Counted from the first letter of the stretch, positions 9,335-17,872 are shown. The stretch: 64,000 nucleotides of DNA from an uncultured Christensenella sp. (GCA_905203015.1 CAJKUC010000010.1:23049-87048); one strand, 5' to 3'. Numbers and translations are program-made. The notes: a model not told the origin generated them from the letters alone.

Positions 9335-11761
9335 ATGGAAGAAAGACTGACGGAACACAAGTTGAAAGCGATAATCGACGGAAAATTATCGCGTTATTTC
9401 GGCGTATCCGCAAAGGAAGCGACGAAAGATCAGATTTATAAAGCGGTGGTGATGAGCGTCCGCGATATCATGCTGGAAAAACGGCAGAAATTTCACGAAG
9501 AGAGGAAGGCGAAGCGCGCGAAGCGTATCTACTACCTTTGCATGGAATTTTTGATGGGCAGATCGCTGAAAAACAGTCTGTATAATCTCGAATTACGCGA
9601 AGCGTATGAAAAAGCGTTGAAATCGTACGGCGTAACGCTTCCCGAACTCTACGAACTGGAACCGGACGCAGGGCTCGGCAACGGCGGTCTCGGGCGGCTT
9701 GCCGCTTGTTTCCTCGACGCGCTCGCCACGGGAGATTATCCCGCCATGGGCTTTTCCATCCGTTACGAATACGGGCTTTTCAAGCAGAAGATCATCGACG
9801 GCTGGCAGACGGAACTTCCCGACGTATGGCTTCCCGGCGGCGAAGTGTGGCTTACGCAGCGTTCCGATCATATTTACCGCGTAAAATTCGACGGCTACGT
9901 GGAAGAAAAATGGACGGATCACGGGCTTGAAACGATCTACCGCAACGCGAAAGAAGTGGAAGCGGTGGCGTACGATATGATGGTGGCGGGATACGAAAGC
10001 AAGGCGGTTTCCGTGCTTCGTCTGTGGCGCGCTAAAGGCGTGCAGAATTTCGATATGAAACTCTTCTCGCAGGGCGATTACGCCGCCGTAATGCAGGAGG
10101 ACAACGAGGCGGATCTGATTTCGAAAGTGCTCTATCCCGCCGATAATCATCAGGAGGGGAAATCGTTGCGCTTAAAACAACAGTATTTCCTTGTGTCCGC
10201 TTCCTTGCAGAATATTCTCGCCGATCATAAACGGCGTTACGGCTCGCTTTCCACGCTGCCGGAACTTGCTGCGATTCACTTGAACGATACGCATCCCGCG
10301 CTTGCGATTCCCGAACTGATGCGACTTCTGATCGACGAAAACGGCATGGGGTGGGATGAAGCGTGGAATATCACCACGTCGCTTTGCGCATACACGAATC
10401 ACACCGTGTTGGCGGAAGCGCTGGAAACGTGGCCGGAAGATCTGATCGCGCGCAGATTGCCTCGTATTTATTCGATTCTGAAGGAGATCAATCGCCGCTT
10501 CTGCGAAGATCTCTGGAAACGTTTCCCCGGGGATTGGAACAAGATTTCGCGTATGGCGATCATCTCTTATAACACCGTGCGCATGGCGAATCTGTCCGTT
10601 GTCGGCTCGCATTCCGTGAACGGCGTATCGAAACTGCACAGCGACATTATCAAAAAGAGTATCTTCCGCGATTTCTATGATTATACGCCCGAAAAATTCA
10701 CGAACGTCACAAACGGTATCGCGCACAGGCGCTGGCTGAATCAGTCGAATCCCGAACTTTGCGCGCTTTTGGACGAATGTATCGGCGAGGGGTATGCGAA
10801 AAACGCGGCGAAACTTGCCGAATTTAAAAATTTCGAGAGCGACGATTCCGTTTTAAAACGTCTCGGCGAGATCAAACAGATCAAAAAGCAGCAGTTTGCG
10901 GCTTACGCCTATAAAAAACAGGGCGTGCTGATCGATCCCGCCACGATGTTCGACGTGCAAGCGAAGCGGCTTCACGAATACAAACGACAACTTTTAAACG
11001 TGCTTCATATCATTACGGATTATATCGCGCTCAAAGAAAATCCCGATCTTCCCATGCAGCCGAAAACGTATATCTTTGCGGCTAAAGCGGCGGCAGGGTA
11101 TTATATGGCGAAAAAGATCATTAAACTTATCTGTTTCCTTGCGGAAGATATCCGTAAAAATCCGAAGATAAACGAAAAACTCAACGTCGTTTATATGGAA
11201 GATTACAACGTTACGATGTCTGAAATGCTGATGCCCGCTTCGGAACTTTCCGAGCAGATCTCTCTGGCGGGGAAAGAAGCCAGCGGAACGGGGAACATGA
11301 AATTTATGATCAACGGCGCGCTTACGATCGGTACGCTCGACGGAGCGAACGTGGAAATGGCGGAAAGAGCGGGCGACGAGAATATCTTTATTTTCGGGCT
11401 GAAAGCGGATGAAGTGGCGCAGATCTGGCGCGACGGCTATTCTTCCAGCGCTTATTACAATAAAGACGGCATGCTCAGAAAAGTGCTTGAAACGCTGATC
11501 GTAGGATTTAACGGCGAATCGTTTGCGGATATTGCGAATTATCTGCTTACCGGCTCGCCCGTGGCTGATCCGTATATGTGTATGGCGGACTATGATTCTT
11601 ACGTGCTTACGCAAAACAAGATTTCGGATCTTTATACGAACGATAAACGCTCCTGGAATCAGAAATCTTTGCGCAATATCGCGGCTGCGGGCTATTTCGC
11701 GGCGGACCGCGCGATCAAGGAATATGCGGATAATATCTGGCATCTGAAATCTTTAAAGTAA
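9335..11761 (+). CDS. glgP: Glycogen/starch/alpha-glucan phosphorylase
   Basis: GT35 pyridoxal-phosphate enzyme releasing glucose-1-phosphate from glycogen. 808 aa from the ATG at 9335 (AAGGAGAT upstream, about 13 bases away). Longer in-frame starts reach back into glgA and are unlikely. Motifs are EPDAGLGNGGLGRLAACFLD, the substrate-loop region HLNDTHPAL, TNHTVLAEALETWP and the cofactor lysine region EASGTGNMKFMINGALTIGT. Length and motifs are complete. In the operon it provides glycogen breakdown beside synthesis, so the block supports both storage and mobilisation. Confidence 0.96.
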   Translation: MEERLTEHKLKAIIDGKLSRYFGVSAKEATKDQIYKAVVMSVRDIMLEKRQKFHEERKAKRAKRIYYLCMEFLMGRSLKNSLYNLELREAYEKALKSYGVTLPELYELEPDAGLGNGGLGRLAACFLDALATGDYPAMGFSIRYEYGLFKQKIIDGWQTELPDVWLPGGEVWLTQRSDHIYRVKFDGYVEEKWTDHGLETIYRNAKEVEAVAYDMMVAGYESKAVSVLRLWRAKGVQNFDMKLFSQGDYAAVMQEDNEADLISKVLYPADNHQEGKSLRLKQQYFLVSASLQNILADHKRRYGSLSTLPELAAIHLNDTHPALAIPELMRLLIDENGMGWDEAWNITTSLCAYTNHTVLAEALETWPEDLIARRLPRIYSILKEINRRFCEDLWKRFPGDWNKISRMAIISYNTVRMANLSVVGSHSVNGVSKLHSDIIKKSIFRDFYDYTPEKFTNVTNGIAHRRWLNQSNPELCALLDECIGEGYAKNAAKLAEFKNFESDDSVLKRLGEIKQIKKQQFAAYAYKKQGVLIDPATMFDVQAKRLHEYKRQLLNVLHIITDYIALKENPDLPMQPKTYIFAAKAAAGYYMAKKIIKLICFLAEDIRKNPKINEKLNVVYMEDYNVTMSEMLMPASELSEQISLAGKEASGTGNMKFMINGALTIGTLDGANVEMAERAGDENIFIFGLKADEVAQIWRDGYSSSAYYNKDGMLRKVLETLIVGFNGESFADIANYLLTGSPVADPYMCMADYDSYVLTQNKISDLYTNDKRSWNQKSLRNIAAAGYFAADRAIKEYADNIWHLKSLK

Positions 11762-11813
11762 GCAAAGTAAGCGTCTGATTAAAGATGTTTGATTTACGGA
11801 CTGTAAACGCAAG

Positions 11814-13748
11814 ATGGAATTTTATTTTGATCCTTTGAACGAAAAATGTAAAAGCGTGCGCGGCGGAGTACGGGAAGGGCAACCTTTCCGTCTCCGTTTA
11901 TTCTGTACCGAAAACGGAAAGGTTTGTATGCCGCAGGGCAACGCCTTTTTGTTGCTCGGCAAAGACGGCGAACGAAAGACTTCGTATCCGTTGCTGAAAA
12001 CGGATTACGGCTGGACGGCGGAAGCGGAAATCGCCGAGCGCGGCTTGTATTTCTACTGTTTTTATATAGAAAATGTCGGCTTTATCGTTCACGGAAACAG
12101 GAAGAACGGCAGATTGTCTTCTTGCGACGAAGAAAATTTTTTGCTCACCGTTTCGTCTGCCGAATATTTCACGCCCGATTGGCTGAAAGGCGGCGTGATT
12201 TATCAGATTTTTCCGGATCGTTTTTGTAAAACGGGAGCACCGGATATTCCCGCGAATTTGAGGAAAAAAAGAATTCTTCGCACGGATTGGGGCGGCATGC
12301 CGTCGTATCGTCCGAACGAACGCGGAAAAGTGCTGAATAACGATTTTTTCGGCGGTAATTTGCAGGGGATCCGCAGTAAACTGCCGTATTTGCAAAGCCT
12401 CGGGATAACGGCGATTTATTTGAATCCGATTTTCGAGGCGGCGTCGAACCACCGCTACGACACTTCCGATTACATGAAAATCGATCCGCTTCTCGGCACA
12501 GAGGAGGATTTACGTCAACTGATTGCGGAAGCGGAACGGCGCGGAATCCGCCTGATACTTGACGGCGTTTTCAATCATACGGGCGACGACAGCGTATATT
12601 TCAATAAGTACGGAAATTATCCCTCGCTCGGCGCATATCAATCGAAAGATTCTCCGTATTTTTCCTGGTATACTTTTCAGCAGTTTCCCGATCGTTACAG
12701 CAGTTGGTGGGGTATCGATATACTTCCAGAAGTCAACGAAAATTCCGAAGATTATCAGGAGTTTATTTTCGGAAACTATACGAAAAAAATCGATCTTTCC
12801 GGCTGTTGCGATGAAATCGATAACAACGGCGGCACAGATGCAAAAGAAGGTAAAGGCCTCGAAGAAAGCGGCGTACTGAAAAAATGGCTTTCTTTTGGAA
12901 TCGGCGGTTATCGGCTGGACGTTGCCGACGAATTACCCGATTTCTTTTTGCGGAAATTGAGAAAAAGCGTGAAGGAGGAAAATCCCGAGGCGATCGTTAT
13001 CGGCGAGGTGTGGGAAGACGCGTCGGATAAAATCGCTTATTCCGTACGCCGCGCTTATTTGCAAGGCGACGAACTGGATAGCGTAATGAATTATCCGTTC
13101 AAAAATGCGATCGTTGCCTTTTTGTGCGATAAAAACTCGGCATATCTGGCGGAAACCGTCGCAAACATCGTCGATCATTATCCGAAAGCCACGCTCGATT
13201 GCCTTATGAATATCCTCGGCACGCACGATACGGCACGGATTCTCACCGTACTCGGAGGAAAACAAGCCCGTACGAAAGACGAAATGGCTTCCGATTCCGC
13301 ATCGATGAACGAAGCGGAGCGATTTGCAGCCGTACAAAAATTGAAGATCGCCGCGCTTTTATTGTATACGTTGCCTGGAATTCCCTGTACGTATTATGGC
13401 GATGAAATCGGTATGGAAGGCTTCGGCGATCCGTTTTGCCGCAGATGCTTCGACGAATCAGAAGCAAATACGGGTTTGACGGATTATTATCGCAGACTCG
13501 GGGCTATACGAAAAGAGTACGCAGACGTATTCACAACGGGAAAATACGAGGAGATATACGAAAAAAACGGGTGTTTTGTTTTTGTGCGGAGAGGTTTTTC
13601 GCGCAGCGTTTATACGTGCGTGAATTTATCTTCCGAAAAATATTCGGCAGAAATCGATCATGCGTTCGATCTGCTGAATCAATGCGATTTGCCGCAAAAA
13701 TTTACGATGGAAAGCGGCGGATATTGTTTGTTTTCCGCAAAAAATTGA
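11814..13748 (+). CDS. GH13 alpha-amylase family glucanase (neopullulanase-like)
   Basis: 644-aa GH13 hydrolase with an N-terminal beta domain (about residues 1-130), as in neopullulanases and cyclomaltodextrinases. The catalytic barrel starts near VIYQIFPDRFCKTG. The four GH13 regions are visible: DGVFNHTGDDS (region I), GYRLDVADELPDF with the nucleophile Asp (II), IVIGEVWEDA with the acid/base Glu (III) and LGTHDTARIL (IV). No signal peptide is seen, so it probably acts in the cytosol on maltodextrins or on debranched glycogen released by the neighbouring phosphorylase. The exact specificity (pullulan, cyclodextrin or maltogenic) cannot be read from sequence. The ribosome site before the ATG is weak. 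Confidence 0.9.
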   Translation: MEFYFDPLNEKCKSVRGGVREGQPFRLRLFCTENGKVCMPQGNAFLLLGKDGERKTSYPLLKTDYGWTAEAEIAERGLYFYCFYIENVGFIVHGNRKNGRLSSCDEENFLLTVSSAEYFTPDWLKGGVIYQIFPDRFCKTGAPDIPANLRKKRILRTDWGGMPSYRPNERGKVLNNDFFGGNLQGIRSKLPYLQSLGITAIYLNPIFEAASNHRYDTSDYMKIDPLLGTEEDLRQLIAEAERRGIRLILDGVFNHTGDDSVYFNKYGNYPSLGAYQSKDSPYFSWYTFQQFPDRYSSWWGIDILPEVNENSEDYQEFIFGNYTKKIDLSGCCDEIDNNGGTDAKEGKGLEESGVLKKWLSFGIGGYRLDVADELPDFFLRKLRKSVKEENPEAIVIGEVWEDASDKIAYSVRRAYLQGDELDSVMNYPFKNAIVAFLCDKNSAYLAETVANIVDHYPKATLDCLMNILGTHDTARILTVLGGKQARTKDEMASDSASMNEAERFAAVQKLKIAALLLYTLPGIPCTYYGDEIGMEGFGDPFCRRCFDESEANTGLTDYYRRLGAIRKEYADVFTTGKYEEIYEKNGCFVFVRRGFSRSVYTCVNLSSEKYSAEIDHAFDLLNQCDLPQKFTMESGGYCLFSAKN

Positions 13749-13764
13749 AAGATGGCAGCATATT

Positions 13765-13779
13765 CTATGTCTGTCATAA
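13765..13779. repeat. Single 15-bp palindrome after the amylase gene
   Basis: CTATGTCTGTCATAA, a member of the 7-1-7 palindrome family found elsewhere in the window. Eight bases later a half-matching ATAAAATAGACATAT begins, inside the 30-bp tandem repeat. Confidence 0.5.
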
Positions 13780-13783
13780 TAGA

Positions 13784-13843
13784 CAGTATAAAATAGACAT
13801 ATAAAAATTAAATCAGTATAAAATAGACATATAAAAATTAAAT
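13784..13843. repeat. Perfect 30-bp tandem duplication
   Basis: Two identical 30-bp units (13784-13813 and 13814-13843), each starting CAGTATAAAATAGACAT and very AT-rich. They lie in the gap between the amylase gene and the provirus. The gap 13749-14142 holds no credible gene. Confidence 0.85.
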
Positions 13844-13984
13844 GATGACCAGGCGGAAAAAAAGGCTCGCTTTTTTGCAAAAAAATCGGCGAATAACGGG
13901 TAACGGAAATTTGTCAAAAAAATTATCGTCGACGTCTTGAAGACCAAACGAAATTTTTTCATGATATTCATGATAGTTGTACTT

Positions 13985-14031
13985 ATCAAATACCGAAATT
14001 TATGATTTATACAAAAATTTCGGTATTTGAT
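13985..14031. terminator. Long perfect inverted repeat (17-bp arms), possible bidirectional terminator
   Basis: Arms 13985-14001 and 14015-14031 are perfectly complementary over 17 bp, around a 13-base loop, with T-rich sequence after the right arm. It could end the glycogen operon transcript and also reads as a hairpin on the other strand. It lies about 100 bp outside the provirus left end. Confidence 0.5.
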
Positions 14032-14131
14032 TTTGTGATTTATTCAGGAAAGAAAATAAACAGAAATTCACGAAATCGGCGAGATTTTGCCGAAATCTAT
14101 GATTTTTTTGTAATATTGTCGTTTTTTTGCT

Positions 14132-14169
14132 ATAACATTTCGTAAAACCTGTATTTTACGAAATGTTAT
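14132..14169. other. dif-like Xer recombination site, left provirus end (attL)
   Basis: Perfect inverted repeat of two 16-bp arms (14132-14147 and 14154-14169) around the hexamer CCTGTA (14148-14153). The inner 28 bp (14137-14164) has exactly the dif architecture: 11-bp arm ATTTCGTAAAA, 6-bp centre, 11-bp arm TTTTACGAAAT. The 368-bp repeat shared with the right side starts at 14143, inside this site, which marks the recombination boundary. Confidence 0.7.
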
Positions 14170-14510
14170 GTGTCTTCCCTTTCGGCGTTTTCTTTTCGCT
14201 TTTTTTCGTTTATCTGCCACGCCGTCCACATTCGTCGCGTTATATGCCGCGAGTATTTATTCGAGAAATATTGAAAATCTCCCGTTTTCGTGTTCACGTA
14301 CATCACGCGCCAGCAATGCGCCGAGGTCCTGTTCACTATGAATACGTCTATTATTTCGTGCTTTTCCAGTCTGTAAAAGCAATATCTATGATACGCATAA
14401 TTAAAGTATAATTTGTACGCCCTCTTGAAGTCGGGCGGCAAGCACCATAAAAGCCAATGTACGCGCCCGCCTTTCGGCGCTCCTATTCCCTGTTCGTTAC
14501 TCATTGTTTT
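14143..14510. repeat. 368-bp direct repeat, left copy
   Basis: Identical to 20654-21021 except for one base (14499 A against 21010 G). It contains the right half of the dif-like site and the whole 112-aa gene downstream of rep. Confidence 0.95.
14166..14504 (-). CDS. Unknown 112-aa protein translated behind Rep
   Basis: Basic, aromatic-rich 112-aa protein (motifs RVHWLLWCLPPDFKRAYKLY and YRLEKHEIIDVFIVN) with no family I recognise and no membrane segment. It starts 4 bases after the rep stop, with a GGGAGA site formed by the rep 3' end, so it is probably translationally coupled to Rep. It ends at the provirus left end. A role next to Rep in replication, or as a DNA-binding or copy-control factor, is inferred from position only. 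An identical protein is encoded by the second repeat copy at 20677-21015. Confidence 0.65.
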   Translation of the reverse strand: MSNEQGIGAPKGGRVHWLLWCLPPDFKRAYKLYFNYAYHRYCFYRLEKHEIIDVFIVNRTSAHCWRVMYVNTKTGDFQYFSNKYSRHITRRMWTAWQINEKKRKENAEREDT

Positions 14511-15675
14511 AATCTCCCGCTAAATCGTTTATACTTGCGCGCGATATATAAACTATATTCTTGCGCTTTTGCTTCGATATATTATCATTTATTTGCTTCA
14601 AAAACTCAAAGATCCTTTGCGGCTCTTCCAGTTCCCGAAGCGTTGCAATAACTTGATTGTATTTTTCGTCGGCTTCCAGAGCGGCGGGCTCTTCAAAGTC
14701 AAACGCCCGTAAAATGCCGTAACCTTGTATTACGTGCCGTTTGTATAACGTGTAAAACATTGCTACAAAATCGTAGTAATTACCTATGCAACCTTCCTCG
14801 CGGTCTTTGAAAATGCCTTTCGTCGCATATTTGAAAACTTCGTGATACTTCCCGCAAGCGTTTTCCGCTATCGCGCTGTATCCCTCTTTCATTTCGTCAA
14901 TGTTGCTTGCGTTGACCTTTTCGCCCTCTACGCATAACCGCCAAACTTTTTGAATCAGTATTTCAAAATCGGTAAAGAATCTTTCCGGGCTTCCGTATTC
15001 AATCTTTTTATGTACGCGTTTTATATCCGGATTATTGAACGAATACGAATTGACGTGCCGGGGCTTCCCCATAAGCGAAGATACACCCTTTTTGAAAATA
15101 AACAAGCAATGAAAATGCGGGTGAAAATTTCCGTATACTTTGCTTTTCGTAATCTCTAACGCTCTGATCGCGCCGACAAAACCATATTGCAGGAAGTCAA
15201 CGCCCTTTATTTTCGCGTTACCGGTAAAAAACCGCATAAAATGGGAAAATGCTTTATACATTTTAGAAACCGTACTTTGTACTATTTCACGTTCAGGATT
15301 CGGCACCGTGAAAACGATATGATATATATCAAACTTTTTCGCCAGTTCGTCAAGGAAAGGTGTATATTTTTCTTCCCGTTGCTTCGCTTGTGCGCTTCCG
15401 CAACAGTCGCAAAACCTATCCTTACAACGATTCGTGCGCAAAACGTCTTTCACGCCCTGAAATTTATAGTAATCAATATCCCAATACTTACAACATTTTT
15501 TTATACTGTCGGCGCGTGATAACAAAGTATCGTTTTCCAGTCCTAAGCCGTCGCGGGTATCTTCGTATAAATCTACGTAATATTCCGCGATCGTTTCGTT
15601 TTTCTTCGTTCGTCGGTTTATTTTGTCAAACGTGCTTGTCACGCTCGAATCTTTTTTGATCGTTGCAAGGTTCAT
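14509..15675 (-). CDS. rep: HUH rolling-circle replication initiator (Rep_1-like)
   Basis: 388-aa initiator that would nick the double-strand origin and start single-strand genome replication. The HUH metal motif HPHFHCLFIF sits at residues 185-194, and the likely catalytic tyrosine is Y283 in HEVFKYATKG. A Cys cluster CKDRFCDCCG (residues 84-93) resembles the zinc-binding segment of Gram-positive plasmid Rep proteins. This plasmid-type Rep differs from the Ff pII protein and is known from several Gram-positive inoviruses and plasmids. The ribosome site is weak. A strong hairpin (15728-15749) lies just upstream and may be the nick site or a terminator. Confidence 0.88.
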   Translation of the reverse strand: MNLATIKKDSSVTSTFDKINRRTKKNETIAEYYVDLYEDTRDGLGLENDTLLSRADSIKKCCKYWDIDYYKFQGVKDVLRTNRCKDRFCDCCGSAQAKQREEKYTPFLDELAKKFDIYHIVFTVPNPEREIVQSTVSKMYKAFSHFMRFFTGNAKIKGVDFLQYGFVGAIRALEITKSKVYGNFHPHFHCLFIFKKGVSSLMGKPRHVNSYSFNNPDIKRVHKKIEYGSPERFFTDFEILIQKVWRLCVEGEKVNASNIDEMKEGYSAIAENACGKYHEVFKYATKGIFKDREEGCIGNYYDFVAMFYTLYKRHVIQGYGILRAFDFEEPAALEADEKYNQVIATLRELEEPQRIFEFLKQINDNISKQKRKNIVYISRASINDLAGD

Positions 15676-15727
15676 TTTTTTGCCCGTTCGTGTGTAGAAT
15701 ATTTTCTATTATTTCAAGGTTCGCCCC

Positions 15728-15749
15728 CAAACCCCGCACGCGGGGTTTG
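15728..15749. other. GC-rich hairpin upstream of rep: origin or terminator candidate
   Basis: Perfect 10-bp arms CAAACCCCGC (15728-15737) and GCGGGGTTTG (15740-15749) around a 2-base loop, 53 bases before the rep start and after the structural genes in transcription order. Rolling-circle origins of this Rep class are hairpins near rep, and packaging signals are also hairpins. Confidence 0.5.
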
Positions 15750-15790
15750 AGGACTCACATTTTCAGCGTTATTTTTGCTCTTCGATGGCG

Positions 15791-16201
15791 TTATCTGATA
15801 CCGCCACCGCCACCACCGTGGCCGCCACCGGTCCACGGTCCAATGCCCGGATCAGACGTCCCGAAAATATCGAAGCCGCAGAGTTCGGACAAAACCTCGA
15901 TAAACGACACAAGAAGCGAGCCAAGATCCTGAAGCAAAGCAAAAAGGAAAAATACCGGAGAGATTAAAACCGTAAAGAAATCTTTAATAAGGTTAAAAAC
16001 CTTAGAAACGCTATCGATCGAAGTATCAAACTTCAACCCCGCCATATATTCAGATACTTTTTTGATATTGGAAAAATCAAGGTCTAACTTCGATAACGCT
16101 TTCATAAACGCGGAAAAAGTCAAAGGCTCTTTGCCTAAGCAAGAGCGAATCAAAGCAAAACTCAATAAAAATGTAAAAACAAACAGAAAAAATCGTTTCA
16201 T
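15791..16201 (-). CDS. Secreted/membrane inovirus protein with Gly-rich C-terminus
   Basis: 136 aa: a signal-like N-terminal hydrophobic helix (residues 4-22), a helical middle, a second hydrophobic stretch (about 80-105) and a C-terminal tail ending in GGGHGGGGGGIR. It overlaps the stop of the upstream pIII-like gene by one base, so translation is coupled. Size, membrane segments and position after the adsorption protein suggest a minor coat or assembly protein comparable to pVI. No sequence family is recognised. Confidence 0.65.
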   Translation of the reverse strand: MKRFFLFVFTFLLSFALIRSCLGKEPLTFSAFMKALSKLDLDFSNIKKVSEYMAGLKFDTSIDSVSKVFNLIKDFFTVLISPVFFLFALLQDLGSLLVSFIEVLSELCGFDIFGTSDPGIGPWTGGGHGGGGGGIR

Positions 16202-17541
16202 TATGCTTTACCTAACAGCCAGCGAACCACAACGACGAACAACGCCAAAGTAAGGACAGATAAAACAAAACTCTTCATATTTACGCCGAGGATCTCAAAA
16301 TCCAACAACGAAGAAAAGGCTTTTACCGGCGTATCGATCACGGCAAACAAAAGCCCGGCAAAACCATTTTCGGCGGATCCTTCCGCAAGCCCGGCATTAT
16401 AGCCGTTATTATAGCCGAAATCACGCCCGGCGACGTAACCTTTACTATATGTATCATTATCCGCGAATCCGTCATTATAGCCGTTTGTATAACCGTTTTG
16501 ATATTGCCCGGACTGAACCATTACAACGCCTTGCAACGTATCAGAAGCGCGGCCAAAACCAAGGACAAGCGATCTCACCTGCAAATTTTCCGGATACTTT
16601 CCCTCGTCTATTTTAAAAGCCGAACCACTCGACGAAACGTCACGCTGACAAGCATATTGTTTCCCGTCTGTTCCTATAAATTTTCCGCCGTAAACATCAG
16701 AAGCGGAACTGCCTACAAACCCAACCGGGAAAGAAGCATAAACAAACGGATCAGCAAAAGTTATCGTAACATTTGCGCTAACAAGTGTATTAGAATCATT
16801 TCCGGGCGTATACTCATAGTATTTCGTAGCATAAACGCTTAAATCTATGCCGTTATATGTAAAAGTCGGATCTTCATCCGTTATCGTTTTAGTACCCTTG
16901 TCATATGTAAACGTTGCCGAAATCTTCGAGCCTTTCAATACGCCTAAATTAAGCGTATCCGAAGCGTCCTGATAGCCTTGATTATAATAGTAACTTTTCG
17001 GCGGTTGGTAAGGATAAGCCTGTGCACCTTTATTACAAGTAATATTTTGCCAACGTATTGTTACGCCCTCTTGCGCATAAAAAGATACACCTAAATTTAA
17101 ATCACTTTCCGTTAACGTTACCGTGGTAGAAACAAAACCTAACTTTCCGTTAGGGATAATATACTTCAACGGATATGCAATAATAATTCCGTATTGAGCA
17201 CCGCTTGTTGTAGGCGTACCGCCGGAACAAGAAATAGTACAAGAAAATGTATATGTTCCCGGGGTTATTCTCGGGCAAAGATCTTTTAATTGCGCGTGCG
17301 CCGAAAAATACATTCCGTCGGTAGATTTTATAGAAATACTTCCACCGTCTACGATCATATCTTCGTTGCCAACGTTAGAGGCTTCAAACAGATTTTCGGA
17401 AGTATAAACAACATCTTCCGCGCTCGCTCTGATCTCCTCTTTCTGAGTTGTCAACGTCGCAAAAACGGAAACAAGCGCGAGCATTACAGCCGCACAAAAC
17501 ACCGCAATTTTTTTCAGTTTTCCTTTCTTCGTCTTATTCAT
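16201..17541 (-). CDS. pIII-like adsorption/minor coat protein with GY repeats
   Basis: 446-aa secreted protein anchored at its C-terminus. A basic N-terminus and hydrophobic core (residues about 8-30) form a signal peptide. The body is beta-rich, with many Thr, Ser, Gly and Tyr. Residues about 345-388 carry repeated GY-type units (NGYNDGF, SKGYVAG, NNGYNAG). Residues about 425-444 form a transmembrane anchor ending in RWLLGKA. This is the topology of filamentous-phage pIII, which binds the host receptor and caps the virion. The ATG at 17541 overlaps the upstream stop. An earlier in-frame ATG lacks a signal-peptide fit. The function is inferred from topology and location. Confidence 0.72.
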   Translation of the reverse strand: MNKTKKGKLKKIAVFCAAVMLALVSVFATLTTQKEEIRASAEDVVYTSENLFEASNVGNEDMIVDGGSISIKSTDGMYFSAHAQLKDLCPRITPGTYTFSCTISCSGGTPTTSGAQYGIIIAYPLKYIIPNGKLGFVSTTVTLTESDLNLGVSFYAQEGVTIRWQNITCNKGAQAYPYQPPKSYYYNQGYQDASDTLNLGVLKGSKISATFTYDKGTKTITDEDPTFTYNGIDLSVYATKYYEYTPGNDSNTLVSANVTITFADPFVYASFPVGFVGSSASDVYGGKFIGTDGKQYACQRDVSSSGSAFKIDEGKYPENLQVRSLVLGFGRASDTLQGVVMVQSGQYQNGYTNGYNDGFADNDTYSKGYVAGRDFGYNNGYNAGLAEGSAENGFAGLLFAVIDTPVKAFSSLLDFEILGVNMKSFVLSVLTLALFVVVVRWLLGKA

Positions 17542-17872
17542 CCTGCACCGCCTTACCAATCCACTTATGCGCCAACCGGGGAATAAACACCACAACATCA
17601 AACATCACGTGAAAGACTTCCACGCCCGCAACATACGCCAGATATTTATTGATCGCAAACGTTGTTTTAAACGCCGCCTGCGTTACTTCGTCGAAAATGT
17701 CCGATACAAACGTAAACGGCGAAAAACTATCCAGGAAGACGAAAAAGCCCGGGGCTTCCGGATTACGCTTGTTTATGGTAAGATATATAAGAATCGGCAA
17801 CACCGACACGATAAACCAGAAGATTTTATCTATTTTGTACGATGTTCTTGTTTTCGTTGTTCGTGAGATCAT
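17534..17872 (-). CDS. Small inovirus membrane protein
   Basis: 112 aa with two or three hydrophobic segments (around 18-33, 38-55 and 80-98) and a basic N-terminus. Its start lies 47 bases inside the 3' end of the Zot-like ATPase gene, and its end overlaps the start of the pIII-like gene, so the three are translated as a coupled set. It is probably part of the envelope export machinery with the ATPase or a minor coat protein. No family is recognised. Confidence 0.65.
   Translation of the reverse strand: MISRTTKTRTSYKIDKIFWFIVSVLPILIYLTINKRNPEAPGFFVFLDSFSPFTFVSDIFDEVTQAAFKTTFAINKYLAYVAGVEVFHVMFDVVVFIPRLAHKWIGKAVQDE

Noticed and set aside
13784..13843. Possible CRISPR array
   Set aside because: Only two units, no spacers between them and no cas genes nearby.
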